DNA from: Anastrepha obliqua
Lineage: Eukaryota; Arthropoda; Insecta; Diptera; Tephritidae
Direction of reading: 5' to 3'
DNA: 64,000 nucleotides
NCBI RefSeq assembly: GCF_027943255.1
Contig: NC_072895.1
Location: forward strand, 79,362,001 to 79,426,000
In this document: piece by piece, positions 1 to 10,805 of the stretch
How the letters are laid out: each line of letters begins with the position of its first letter
Numbering within the stretch: the stretch's first letter is position 1
Translations under genes and position numbers: made by a program
Notes under the pieces: model-generated
The model's database searches: none
Told to the model about the DNA's origin: nothing
What the model saw: only the letters and a program-made list of their open reading frames with translations

Positions 1-1183
1 GCAGCAAGCTTTTTCTAGTATTTACATACAGACCCAGAGGCTAACTTTAAATCTTAATGTACTTGTAGCAAACCGTAGATGCTGTTAAAAATATATGAAA
101 AAACAAGACTTTATTAGAAACCAAAGAAAATACTGTCCAACTGTGCTAATGCAACGCGAGAAGTTCAAGCAGAAGAATATATCAAAATTTCGTCCATTAA
201 ATTGGAGCGCAAACAAAATGGCAACACTGCAACCGAAACAGCTAACATTACCACGCCCACAACCACCAAACTTCACGCTCAAAATCACTCTTCCGCTTCA
301 CTACCTCACTAGCTACTCACCTTCACTGCGACCTTATTTGCATCACCCACATCAACCGTTCACATTCATTCGACACCTAAAAGCACACAGCGTTGCATTG
401 TGCCAGGCCAAGCCGCTCCAATTAAATACCTAAATAAATAAGCGTAAAATTAAAACTTTAATCAAAATAAAAATACAAAGCCATACCTATTCGTGAAAAA
501 ATATGATTAACGATTAATCAAAATTTTTATAAAAGTGAAATTATTTTTTGCAAAAAAATATAAATGTTAATTAACACAACAAATGCGCTGATCATAAAAA
601 ACTAAGTTAACTTTTGATATAAAAAAATATTAAAATTATGTATGTGTCTTTTTATGAGTGTATAATTAAAATCCTTTAAGCACATATGTACATATGTATG
701 TATATGTATGCATGTGTGTACATGCGTGTGCGGTTTAACCATTTAAACTTACGCAATAAACAACTTATGTATGTAAGTAATTATGTAGGCATAATGTATT
801 TACGTATTTATGTATTTGTATTTGTATTTGTGTATGTATGTATATGCATGTAGCTGCAATTTGTATCGTGTTTATTGTATAAATGTAAGCGCTTTGTGTA
901 ATTTTATAGCAAACAAAAAATCAATTTAAAAAATACAAAACAGCAAACAACTTGCAAAAAATGCATTCAGTGTCAGTACCTGCAAATATTCAGAATATTT
1001 ATAATAAAAAAATTGTTGAGTAAAGTGTAGCGCTCCGTTAAGTTAGAGTATTTACTTATATGTGTATGTAATTAGGTATTGTATACGCACGTATTTCCGT
1101 AGTCATGGGAAATAGGCATTTCGTCACTTGCAAACAAAAAACTTCTTCTCCCACCGGCGCGGTAAAACTGCCCTCATTTCCGC
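1..1183. other. AT-rich non-coding stretch
   Basis: No gene can be supported here. A 112-codon open frame at 95-433 (+) is rich in Pro, His and Leu, matches no family I know and ends beside AATAAA-like sequence. It could be a chance frame or the end of an exon or UTR entering from the left edge. The stretch from about 440 on is AT-rich and carries a degenerate TATG microsatellite. Confidence 0.5.
680..855. repeat. Degenerate TATG/ACAT microsatellite tract
   Basis: Interrupted runs of TATG, GTAT and TTTG-like units, with the strand-symmetric ACATATGT motif, are seen at 682-735, 764-780 and 803-853. This is a typical simple-sequence tract of fly genomes. Confidence 0.75.
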
Positions 1184-1187
1184 TTAA

Positions 1188-1919
1188 GGGGTTAGTCTAC
1201 TTTGTCACTTTAAAATTTTTCAATTTTTTTTTTTTGCATAATTTGAAAGTATATATATCCAGAAATATTGTGTAAAAATTTTAAGAAAATCCGAGCACTC
1301 TAACTATTTTTTTTTTACCTGAACATCATTTCGTCTACCTGCGCGTATAGCGTGCATTAAAAACTTTAAACGCGTTTTTCTCAAAACAACGTTTTCAAAA
1401 TCTAGCTCCACTGTATCTCAAAAACTAATCAACCGATTTTCATAAAATTTGGATCACCTATTCTAGACATAATTTGCACCAAATTGACGCTCAGGGGTTT
1501 TGAAATTTTAAATTTTTACTATATATTTTTTTTAAATATGCGAAAAAAAAAACCGTTCTATCAAAAATTTTCCATTTTTATCAGCCATTTTTTTTGTCTT
1601 CATTAAAACCTAATATCCGAGGGTCATTTTGTAGCCAGTATCTTACTGAATCTGAAACATTTTGATTTTTTTGTTTCAGACAAGCCGTTCTTGAGTTCTG
1701 ATGGAGCTGCCTCACCAACCCATGTTTGAGACGTTACGCTTCACTGCTATTTTTTTACTCAAAATACTATAAAATTGAATAAAAAAAAATTTATTTCTGA
1801 ATTTTAAGACTTTATTTAATAAATCAAACAAATTTTATATTACTATCATTTATAGTTTTCTCAAAAAAAAAAATCACGAATATAGCCTTTTTTTCGAGTC
1901 TCCAAAGTAGACTGACCCC
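1188..1919. mobile_element. TTAA-flanked non-autonomous element (piggyBac-like MITE)
   Basis: A 732 bp element is bounded by TTAA on both sides (1184-1187 and 1920-1923). Its ends are inverted: GGGGTTAGTCTACTTTG on the left, and on the right the complement of GGGGTCAGTCTACTTTG, one mismatch in 17. The interior is AT-rich with long T runs and has no open frame of note. TTAA target duplication is the hallmark of piggyBac transposition, so a piggyBac-mobilised MITE is the natural reading. An internal motif around CGTTTTCAAAAT recurs in the element at 51343-52253, suggesting they are relatives. Confidence 0.8.
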
Positions 1920-1923
1920 TTAA

Positions 1924-2350
1924 GTGCAATTTTAAAATTTCTCTTAAATAAAAAACAACAACAAATAAAAAAACTTTAAATAATTTGCTGCAGTAAAAAA
2001 ATTATGAGAGATACCATAAAAGCAGTTACTGGAATTCAGTCAACTCAATTAACTTTTGGTCAATTAGCACGAACACCGTTTATAAGAAAAAACTGAAACC
2101 AAGTCCTATCCCATATGGGCTTTGCTTTCCTTTCCTTAGAATGAGAGAAACTGTGACCTTGACTATGATATGGTATCGTAAAGTTCGAACATCTAACTGA
2201 GATTTCTTGGCTTTGCCCTCTAGAACGAACATCTGCTTTATTTAGTTTGAAAGTTTTATTTACTTTGGTTTAATTTAGAAAATCCAGACTTAAGGCGCAG
2301 GTGTTAAGGTTGATATACGCACTGGCATACACTACATATGATCTCATCTT
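1924..2350. other. Non-coding spacer between two MITE-like elements
   Basis: No open frame, RNA gene or repeat that I recognise is present. Confidence 0.5.
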
Positions 2351-2739
2351 CCCGACTAGAATTACAGTGAGGCATGCCGGAGAATCAGTTAGGCCCGAAT
2401 TAGGCGGCCTTACTGAGGCACGCCTCACTATTATCTTACCAGGCCCACGTTAGGCAAGGCAAAGATTGGCATGCCAGAACAATAGCAAATTTGGTTGTGG
2501 TCACGAAAATCTGAAGCAGTGTCTCACTTAGGCATAAATTGGAATCCCTAACTGATTTGTAGAAGGGCATCCGGAGTATTACCGAAGTTCGGTTTTTCGA
2601 ACCTGCGCCTAATGAGGCAGATGTGTGGGGATACCTTTTGGGACTTGGGCCTAGTTTGGCTGCCTTATGGGGCGCAAATTTGGAATGCGGTCTGTCTTAT
2701 TTGCGCCTAATCACCGCCTTACCAAAATTTCTAGTCGGG
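2351..2739. mobile_element. Short inverted-repeat element rich in TTAGGC/GCCTAA motifs
   Basis: The 389 bp segment starts with CCCGACTAGAA and ends with TTCTAGTCGGG, an 11 bp inverted repeat. It is more GC-rich than its surroundings and contains many interspersed TTAGGC-, GAGGC- and GCCTAA-like words in both orientations. A target duplication is not clear; at most TT lies on each side. It looks like a MITE, but I cannot assign a superfamily. Confidence 0.55.
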
Positions 2740-3297
2740 TTACCTGAGCTTTTGAATACTGCATCTCCAAGAGACCGCTCTTAAGCCTTGAGCCTGTGTG
2801 CTGTGAGCTGAGTGAATTTTTCAAGAGATTTTATCCCAAATTTTTTCCGTAACAATTATGTTTCAATAGCTGCAAGAATGTCACCATCCTGCTTGGCATG
2901 TCACTAGATTTAGATACTTTGAATGATACTGATAACCTTCGGGATATAAATGTCAGCCAAATCAATGGGTTTGCACTTAAAACAAAATGGTTTAACGAGG
3001 AGAAGCAGGTAAACTGCAACGCGCTAAATGAGTTGCCTTAAACACAGGCAAGTCCTCAGCCAGCTCTCTGATGGTTAACTTGCAGAAATTGATAGAAAAG
3101 TTGATCAATTTCACTTTATTGATATTTTCATGTCGATCGATGTCGACTGCCTGTCACTACGTTCGCCATCCTCGATGGACTCACAATCTCTCTTTTTTCT
3201 TTAGAGTATCAACACCGCAACAGTTTCCCTACATTTCTAAAGTTTTCGTACCATTAAATATTTTTTAACGCAAAATTTAATACAAACTCGTTGTTGC
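2740..3297. other. Non-coding stretch
   Basis: Short open frames at 2831-3019 (-) and 3071-3268 (+) have no recognisable domain or coding character. Nothing else is seen. Confidence 0.5.
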
Positions 3298-3434
3298 AAA
3301 CTCAAATCCATTTTTGAAATTGTAAAAAATCGAAATCACGTGCAACGGTGGCTTTACTCAAGACGGCTTTACAAATGTCTAGTAATGGCCATAAAATGTT
3401 AATCGCAGATGTGGCAACCTAGCAAAAAATTTAA
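3298..3434 (+). repeat. Dispersed repeat A, copy 1
   Basis: About 137 bp is shared with 30140-30288 in the same orientation. Shared blocks include CAAATCCATTTTT, TTTACTCAAGACG and AGATGTGGCAACCTA. Its nature is unknown; it may be part of an older transposon. The long-TIR mariner derivative abuts its right edge. Confidence 0.65.
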
Positions 3435-3439
3435 TTATA

Positions 3440-3650
3440 GCTTCTGCTCAAATATGAACGAGACGTTATCAATAAAACGGTCCGCGGATGACATATATAT
3501 ATATATATATATGTAGCACAGAAAACAAACTATGTGACATATCACGCTGAAATTTGCCATGTAAGCTTATAACAGTCCTACCAAAAAACAAAAAATTTAT
3601 TTTTGCCATATGTCATCCGCGGACCATTTTATTGATAACATCTCGTTCAG
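3440..3650. mobile_element. Deletion derivative of the long-TIR mariner (sibling of 63029-63965)
   Basis: The left end, from about CTGCTCAAATATGAACG, matches the terminal repeat of the element at 63029-63965. After about 55 bases the sequence passes through an (AT)n run and into the inverted copy of the same repeat, reading CACAGAAAACAAAC towards GTCATCCGCGGACC. The result is little more than two terminal repeats back to back. The last 15-20 bases of the right end are missing. Preceding TA at 3438-3439 fits a mariner target site. There is no coding capacity. Confidence 0.8.
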
Positions 3651-4040
3651 ACCTGTTGGCCTTGGCAAGTATATCTTTGTATCAAAAGTTACAGGTTACA
3701 GTTACAGGTTCGAGTATTTATCGCCACACTTAACTTGTAGCCAATTGGGTAGGTAACTTTTTATTAATTGTAATGTCATGTCATGAAAATTTATAGTGAC
3801 AATACAGTTTTTGTTCAATAGTATGAAAAGCCTTTGAGAAATCGAGCAACGCTATCACTGTTGGCGAATTTTTATCAGAAGCCCGACTGGAAATTACTCA
3901 GCAGCATATTTTTGTCCATGTGGCAGATATGTAATTTGTCGTACCAAAGATTTCTCAAATACTTTCAATAGGGCCGGTAAAATGCTTATTGGTCTGAAGG
4001 CTGGGGTGCGATTGGACATTTTATTTTTTGCATAGGTATT
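3651..4040. other. Non-coding spacer
   Basis: No gene or repeat recognised. Confidence 0.45.
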
Positions 4041-4352
4041 GCGGCCGCCGTAGCCGAATGGGTTGGTGCGTGATCACCATTCGGAATTCACTGAGAGGTC
4101 GTTGGTTCGAATCTCGGTGGAAGCAAAATTAATAAAAACATTTTTCTAATAGCGGTCGCCCCTCGGCAGGCAATGGCAAACCTCCGAGTGTATTTCTGCC
4201 ATGAAAAAGCTCCTCATAAAAATATCTGCCGTTCGGAGTCGGCTTGAAACTGTAGGTCCCTTCATTTGTGGAACAACACCAAGACGCACACCACAAATAG
4301 GAGGAGGAGCTCGGCCAAACACCTAACAGAAGTGTACGCGCCAATTATTTAT
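4041..4352 (+). mobile_element. tRNA-derived SINE, full-length copy
   Basis: The first ~80 bases are tRNA-like: box A (TAGCCGAATGGGTTGGTGC) and box B (GGTTCGAATCTC) are correctly spaced for an RNA polymerase III promoter, with a long variable-arm-like gap as in class II tRNAs. A conserved ~230 bp body follows, carrying GCGGTCGCCCCTCGG, AAAAGCTCCTCAT, AACTGTAGGTCCC and GGAGGAGGAGCTCGG. The end is GTACGCGCCAATTA and an A/T-rich tail. SINEs are non-coding retroposons copied by LINE machinery. The 71-codon open frame on the opposite strand is not a gene. Confidence 0.88.
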
Positions 4353-4654
4353 TTTTTATTTTTATTATAGCTACCATCTTCCAAAAATTTGGAAATGTAG
4401 ATGAGACGAGTGCAAAGTTCATTATATCAGATGTCAGAGCAGATATGTGCGTTTGCCAATATTTTCCGTATATTCCGCTGAGTTTAATTAAACAATATTC
4501 TCCGAGAAGAAAGTACGTCGAGTTGCTGTTTCTTTCTTGCCGTGCAGACGCAACTTTCGTTAAAGGAAGTTGTTCATCTTCAGCTTCTAGGTCCTTATTT
4601 TCTTTGCATTATTCGTCTGTATTAAAGCAGAAAAGTTTGCAGTTTTTCCCCAAG

Positions 4655-5260
4655 GTAAGCCCAATTTAGCTGCGCTCATGGCCTCAGACAGTTCTCCAAC
4701 CACTCAAGGGTAGTTGAGTACTGCAAATTCAGGTTGAACTATGTATGTCGGTAGACATAATATCCTGATGCTAACATGGGCCCCGGGACACGTAGGTATC
4801 GCGGGTAACGAGATCTTTGACTATTTAGCTAGAATGGTCTCTGAGGCCAACTTCTTTGACTCGGAGTCCGTTCTGCCACTCCCTTCTGCAGCCATCAAAG
4901 CCACGGTTAGCAAACGGGTTACTCTAACCTACAAGCAAGCTTGGCAGGCTGACAGAGGCTGCAGATGGACAAAACTGATGTTACCTGTCATGTCCTGTCC
5001 TGTCATTAAGCAGAAGGGATTGTAGGCAGCGGGTTGGACTGATTACGGGCCACTTTACATGGGCGAAGCACATGGAAAAGGTAAACATCTCCGACAGTGC
5101 ACTCTGCCCAGCATGTGAAAAGGAGGATGAGACGGCGGACCACTTTCGGTGTGTCTGCCCGGCCTTCGCTCGCGTCAGGCTTGAGGTCTTTGTGTTGTCT
5201 GATGTGTCAAGAAGCGACCTCTTTGGCTCCTTAACACCACAAGATTAAAAGGGAGCCCGA
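4655..5260 (+). pseudogene. LINE ORF2 3' fragment: RNase H and C-terminal zinc-knuckle region
   Basis: Translation gives the end of an RNase H domain (WAPGHVGIAGNE, then a YLAR motif, near 4776-4836). The usual cysteine/histidine motif follows: CPACEKEDETADHFRCVCP at about 5100-5160. This is the C-terminal layout of non-LTR retrotransposons of the I/R1/LOA group that carry RNase H. Reading frames shift between 4690 and 4745 and again near 5025, and a stop falls near 5247. The RT and endonuclease are absent, so this is a 5'-truncated, decayed copy. The 3' UTR probably runs to about 5300. Confidence 0.8.
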
Positions 5261-6936
5261 GTGCAGTACAGTGCACTTAATGTTTTCTGAGTGCTACACT
5301 TGCTAGTCTATCTCGACAAAAACAACAAGGCAATTTATGATTCGGAAAATTACTGTAGATTTCGATGGAAGAAATGAAGTTATTGGTTTGCATGGCAAGA
5401 TTGACGCCAATGTTTCCCAAACAAGGTAAAAAAAATCGTTTTCAATTCTGCGGCAATAAAACTGGAATAAGTGAATTTTCATATTATAAATATTTATAAA
5501 AGGATCACAAAAACAAAACTTCAACCAATCAGCTATATGTTGCTTATCCAGTTTTTTATATCTCTAAAAGTTTGCACGCAAAATGTGTGAAAATTAAGCA
5601 TAGAAATTAAAGGTATTTGTACAAATAGACGCAGACATCCACAAGAGCTTCTTAAATACGTATGTATAAAAAACCAAAATTAAGAACAAATATAAAAAAA
5701 AGCTATTTATCTATACAAGCAACTTATATGGAAACTGGTTTGCATAGCAAAATAAATAAAAATATAAATAATAAAAGTAAATGCATAAATATTTTAGTGT
5801 ATACAAAAAATAGCTGGCAAATTACCATCTAATTTATAAAAGCCTAAGAATAGTAGATTAAGAACAAATTCGAAAAGAAGCAAGCAAATGCAAATGGCAA
5901 AAAGCGACCAAACTGTGTATAATAAGCTAAAATTAGCGCTCATAAAAAAGCTCAAATGAAATTAGGTAATTAAGACGCTTCTATTTATAATGCAATTAAA
6001 AGATTGAAAATTTAGAAATTTGCAGAAATTTACTTGCTTATGACAAAACTTTGGATACGTGGCGTTTTTGTTGAATGTCTACTTTAATTAATAACTTGGA
6101 AAGAGTGCATAAAATGTAAAAAATGTATGAGTATATGTACATACATATGTACATGTGTATGAACCACTTACTTGTAAACAATCCTTTTCTTCACATTTCG
6201 ATATACAAAGATTTTCGCTGATGTTATGATTATCCAATTAAATCCTATTTTTCACAAAAACACCAGAGTGCAGTCCTTCGCCTGTCTGAAATATGGAACG
6301 AGTATACTGTAATTTTTGTGAAATGCTAAAATAAATAACAAACAATGCTGAAAATGCAAAAGTTGCTAAAAGAATATTAATAACTATTGCCAATCCTGGC
6401 ATTACTTACGCTTCTGTTCGCTCCCACTTAGTTCTTCGCTTCCGAGCTCAATAAAATGAACTCATTTACATATTTATTGATTCCAGACAGACAATGAAAT
6501 GAATGGAACAATAAGCTTTGGAAATGATTTAAGGCTCTCAAAAAAGTGGAAATAAAACAGTAATGAGAAAATGCAAATATTGCGTTGATAAAAAATCTTA
6601 CATGTAATGGAAATATTCTGTGCGAATGAGGAAGACAGCCAAAATAGCAGATACGGCTGCTGTCTTTTTAATAAAATCGATAACACAGTGCAACAAAATG
6701 AAAAAAGTTAGTCCCTGAGGTGCATAGAAATAGCAATCTTTTTCCAGTTATAAAACAAATACTATTAAGCGGATTTTCAAAATCTATAGCGTCAATTAAA
6801 TGTGAAAATATACAAGTAAGCAACATTTCAATTGTTCATTTGTTTTGATTTATTCCAGATGTAGTTTTTAATTTTTTGCGTGGGTTTCAAAGGCCTTCGC
6901 ACTATATAGTCACCGTCGTCTCTTCCTCTACTACTA
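5261..6936. other. AT-rich non-coding stretch
   Basis: A TATG/ACAT microsatellite lies near 6124-6162. Short minus-strand frames (5303-5524, 6474-6686) are AT-driven and show no domain. No gene is supported. Confidence 0.5.
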
Positions 6937-8242
6937 CTGTGGGCAAAAAGTAAGGTGAATTTGGTTGTAAAATGAAAAATCTTTATTTATTCTTGTAAAC
7001 CAATTTCATCCCCTTCAAAATAGTCCCCTCTGGATGAAATACACTTATGCCAACGATTTTTCCAATCCCCGAAACATGCCAAATAGTCCATTTCCGGTAT
7101 AGCCATCAGCACCTTCTTCGATTCAGCTTTTTTCTCCTCAATCGACTCGAAACGCGTTCCCCGGAGTGGTCTCTTGAGTTTTGGGAATAGCCAGAAGTCA
7201 GACGGAGCCAAATCAAGCGAATACGGTGGTTGCGGAACGATATGCGTGGAATTTTTGGCGAAATGGTCACGAAGAACGAGTGCAGTGTGAGACGGTGCAT
7301 TATCGTGATGCAAAAACCAAGAGTTGTGGCCCATAAGTCTGGTCTTTTTAGAGGAATTGCCTCACGTAAACGACGCATAACGCTCAAATAATATTCCTTA
7401 TTAACAGTTTGGCCAGGTGGAAGGAATTCATAGTGCACCACACAACGAAAATCGAAAAAAACTGTCATCATGACCTTTATTTTTGAACGACTTTGACGTG
7501 CTCTTTTCGGTCTGGCCTCGCCTTTAGCATGATATTCGCTTGATTGGTCGGTTGTTTCAGGGTCGTAAGCACAAATCCAAGTCTCATCTCCCGTAATGAT
7601 GCATTTGAGCTTGTCCTGACAGTCTGAAAGCATTGTTTCACACACATCAACGCGACGACTTTTTTCCAAGAAATTGAGAGTTTTCGGTACCAAACGAGAT
7701 TTGACTTTTCGTAGACCCAAATGGTCTTTCAAAATGGTTTTCACAGATCCTTCTGATATTCCTATCATTTCAGTAAGGTCTTTAACAGTCAACCGACGAT
7801 TTTTGAGCACTAACTCCTTCACTTTATTGACGTGTTGGTCATCTGTTGACGTCGATGATCGTCCGGAGGGCTCCAAGTCATCAACACGTTCTCGACCCTC
7901 TTTGAAGTCTTTGTACCACTTATAAACATTTTTCTGCGACATGGTCGAATCACCAAATGCCTTCTGCAACATGCTAAATGTTTCCGCAGCCGAAATTTCA
8001 TTCCGCAAACAAAATTTGATGGCACTTCTCTGCTTAATCAAATCAGACATTGTAAAAATCGAAAAATGCACTCTTGGTCGTTTGGTAAACACAAGCGTAA
8101 ATATATTACTGATAATGATATTCACATGAAAGTTGGCCCAGATGTTATTAACAGTGCTGCCAACTCATGAAAAAAATAAATAGAGCGAAATTTTAATCCC
8201 GCGAAGTTTGACAAATAAATTAACCTTACTTTTTGCCCACAT
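6937..8242 (-). mobile_element. DD34D mariner element, both ends present
   Basis: The 1306 bp element is flanked by TA at 6935-6936 and 8243-8244. Its terminal inverted repeats begin TGTGGGCAAAAAGTAAGG and match over about 26 bp, with one or two mismatches. One transposase gene fills it on the minus strand. Length, TIR size and TA duplication are all as expected for a mariner. No second copy of this exact family was seen in the window. Confidence 0.92.
6987..8050 (-). pseudogene. Mariner transposase, one frameshift
   Basis: This enzyme would cut and paste the surrounding element. The likely start is the ATG at 8048-8050 (MSDLIKQRSAIKF); the upstream extension is not needed. The N-terminal helix-turn-helix region with YKWYKDFKEGR leads to IITGDETW, the first catalytic Asp. 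After a frameshift near 7325-7345 the frame continues with HHDNAPSH (second Asp) and SLDLAPSDFWLF (third Asp), exactly 34 residues apart: the mariner DD34D signature. The C-terminal WHKCI motif and a stop at 6987 are intact. All three catalytic residues survive, so this is the least damaged transposase here, but the frameshift should inactivate it. Confidence 0.9.
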
Positions 8243-8244
8243 TA

Positions 8245-8954
8245 GTAGATGGTTCCTCTGACACCGAACTACGGTAGCATTTCATCGAAGACAGAGAAGT
8301 CCTTGCGTGTAGAACTCGGTCTATGTACGTACCAATAAGTTGCCAATTGACATAGCTTCTCCGAATTGCATATAAAATCAGAACTGTGAACTTTCAAGTG
8401 GCATAAAAGGAAAAAACTAGTGATGCAAATATTTTGTACAAAAGGAGTCTTCTTTTTTCCATATACTCTGAGAAAAATACTATGTGACCGCAGGGATTAA
8501 ACAATTATTTAATTTTGTTGTTTCTTTACAGATATATTTTTTTTAATTTCAAAAGCAACACAAAAACTCTTATCCTGCGTTTGTGATGACCAACCGGTCG
8601 GTCCAATTTGGGACCACATTTCCCAAGCTTTCAATCATAGCTGATTTATCAACCTAAAGAAGTTACTTGGAGTAGCCTACAAAAACTAATTCGAAGGAGT
8701 CAAACTATACTAAACCTAAATATATATAGAGTTTTCCTAACAATGTGCTGGTGGACTGCCATATTGCCTTACTGGGACTTTTTGATATGTAGGCAACTGG
8801 CATTGACGAAGAGAACAAAAAGGCAAAAGTTATTTCGGCTTTTATTTTTGACTATATTTTCTTTTATTGTAATATTGAAAAAGTATAGCTCAGAGATGCC
8901 TTCAAATCCAAACCAAACATACCATGTAGAGAATTTTTCGATAGGTAATGGCAG
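8245..8954. other. Non-coding spacer
   Basis: A 71-codon frame at 8743-8958 (+) has no recognisable features. Nothing else is seen. Confidence 0.45.
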
Positions 8955-9190
8955 CTAGGACTCGAAACGCAAAAACACGAAAAATATAAAAGCATTAGAA
9001 AAACTTGTCTCTGCCTTGACAGGCACTGGCAAACAGCCAAAAGTATTTCTGCGAAGAAAAAGTTCTTCAGACATTTGGAGCCGGCGTAAAACTACAGATC
9101 CCCCCATTTATAAACAACATCAAGAACCGCATCACAGATGGTAGTACGAACTTGACCAATCACCCAACAAAGAATGTACGCGCCAATTAA
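8955..9190 (+). mobile_element. SINE, old degenerate copy
   Basis: Body landmarks are recognisable though heavily mutated: AGGCACTGGCAAAC, GTATTTCTGCGAAG, AAACTACAGATCCC, AACAACATCAAG and the 3' end AATGTACGCGCCAATT. The tRNA-like head is reduced to a box-B-like remnant (GACTCGAAACG). The divergence suggests one of the oldest copies here. Confidence 0.72.
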
Positions 9191-9521
9191 ATAATGGACT
9201 CTCAATAGTCTCTCTGGAATTTTTCTCAATCCAAAGAAAGCAATCATGCTTATTCACATATCCATTAAGTCAGGACTATGCGTAATAGCTATAGATGAGT
9301 TTACGAAGAATATTAGTTGTTTTCCAGACTGGAAGTACAGCCAAACGATGATCTAGTAGTTTCTGTTCCTACACCGGTTAGATGTTATAAGCTTCTTTAT
9401 ATTGCTATATTTATTTATTAATCGATATTTCGACTCCAGTTTGGTTATATGAGCTAAATTCTTTATAAGTTTGGCGCAAAGAACTTGAATTTTATAAATT
9501 TCCCCCATAATATAAAACGGT
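9191..9521. other. Non-coding spacer between SINE copies
   Basis: Nothing recognised. Confidence 0.4.
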
Positions 9522-9745
9522 GGCCGCCGGAGCCGAATGGTTTTTTGTATTAACGGTCATCCCACGGTAGGCAATAGGTTTGCTCCAAGTGCTTTTCTGT
9601 CATGAAAAAGCTCCTCATAAAAAGCAATGCCGTTCGGAGTCGGCTTTAAACTGTAGGTCACTCCATTTATGGAACAACATCAAGATGCACGCCTCAAAAA
9701 GGAGTACGAGCTCGGCCAAACACCTAACCGATATGTACGCGCCAA
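9522..9745 (+). mobile_element. SINE copy with head deletion
   Basis: Begins GGTGGCCGCCGGAGCCGAATGG (box A start), then jumps directly to the body (AACGGTCATCCCACGG), so the rest of the tRNA-like head including box B is deleted. The body and the 3' end ATGTACGCGCCAAGT are present. Without box B it cannot be transcribed from its own promoter. Confidence 0.82.
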
Positions 9746-10538
9746 GTATTTATTTATAGTTTTTACTTAATAATTTTCTGAAAAATGGAGAGAAGAAATG
9801 TCAAAGGAAGAACTTATTTGAACGTCTGGTGGATCAGATACTCATGTCGAAAGTTCTGTTTGTATAAAAATTAGTTTGAGTTAGATAAGATAAGACAAAA
9901 GATGATATTTATAAATGGCAATAAGCTGGTAACATGCGTGCTAATTTTCGTAGCCTACCATAATCTCTATGATTCTCAAGAGACTTATGAAGAGAATAGT
10001 TGGCATGGAGAACGCTTATAAACCAAACCCCAGCGCTTTGCATCGCAGTCAGCATGACGTACAAATGTACCAAGACGGAAAGCTTGGTATTTCCCACTGT
10101 CCCAGTTAGTAGATAAGCTGCCTCGTGGAGTTCACTCAGACAATCCAGCTCCGATTTATAAATTCTTTGGAGCCTCAGCGTTCGGTAAATAAGCAATCGT
10201 TTCAATTCTCAATTCTTCTCGCTTCAGTCAGCCTCAGTTGCGCGTATTATTAGCAGTTGACATTTCTTTCACTGCTCAAATTTTGTTTATCAAAGGGCAT
10301 ATTTCCTTTTTCCTTCCTTTCCGTCGTGCTGAGCCGACTGCTCTCAATATATTTTTGTTCCTAATACCGAAATTTCTTGCAGTAGGTATATACAAGTATT
10401 TCCCCTCCTTAGTACTGTGCTTACTGCTTACATGTACCCCAGATAACTTATATTATAATACATTTTTTACTCACTGCGGAGAAGTCTAATTCACACATCG
10501 CGCCTGCAAAGAGTGTTATCTTGAAAAAACTAACATTT
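9746..10538. other. Spacer holding one exon-like minus-strand frame
   Basis: Apart from the open frame at 9909-10205 (-), no feature is recognised. An 83-codon plus-strand frame (10238-10489) is not convincing. Confidence 0.4.
9909..10205 (-). CDS. Unidentified exon-like open frame (98 codons)
   Basis: The translation has ordinary amino-acid composition: a basic, leucine-rich start, LHEAAYLLTG, then a hydrophobic segment (SVLVHLYVMLTAMQSAGVWF) that could cross a membrane, then a basic tail ending MLPAYCHL. It begins with TTG rather than ATG, so if real it is an internal or 3'-terminal exon. The hydrophobic block near a C-terminus loosely recalls insect gustatory receptor ends, but the receptor family's TYhhhhhQF signature is not visible and I do not make that assignment. 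It may be chance. Confidence 0.2.
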   Translation of the reverse strand: MKRLLIYRTLRLQRIYKSELDCLSELHEAAYLLTGTVGNTKLSVLVHLYVMLTAMQSAGVWFISVLHANYSLHKSLENHRDYGRLRKLARMLPAYCHL

Positions 10539-10805
10539 CGCCGTAGCCGAATGGTTGGTGCGTGACTACCATTCGGAATTCAGAGAGAACGTATGTTCGA
10601 ATCTCGGTGAAAGATCAAAATGAAGAAAAAGTTTTTTCTAATAGCGGTCGCCCCTCGAGAGGCATTTCTGGCATGAAAAAAGCTCCTCATAAAAAATATC
10701 TGCCGGCTTGAAACTGTAGGTCCCTCCATTTGTGGCACAACATCAAAACGAACGCCACAAATAGGAGGAGGAGCTCGCTCACACACCCAAAAAGGGTGTG
10801 TATAT
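10539..10805 (+). mobile_element. SINE copy with complete head and internal deletions
   Basis: Box A (TAGCCGAATGGTTGGTGC) and box B (TGTTCGAATCTC) are both present. The body lacks the AGGCAATGGAAAACCTCCGAG part and the GTTCGGAGTC part. The 3' end has the hairpin ACACCC-AAAAA-GGGTGT and runs into TATATATA. Confidence 0.87.

Noticed and set aside
2351..2739. TTAGGC words as telomeric repeat
   Set aside because: The hexamers are scattered, in both orientations and not in tandem, and higher flies do not use this telomere repeat.
4041..4130. A functional tRNA gene at the box A/box B sequence
   Set aside because: The same head is followed by the same non-tRNA body in several copies and does not fold into an intact acceptor stem; it is a SINE head. 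The same applies to 10539 and 15537.
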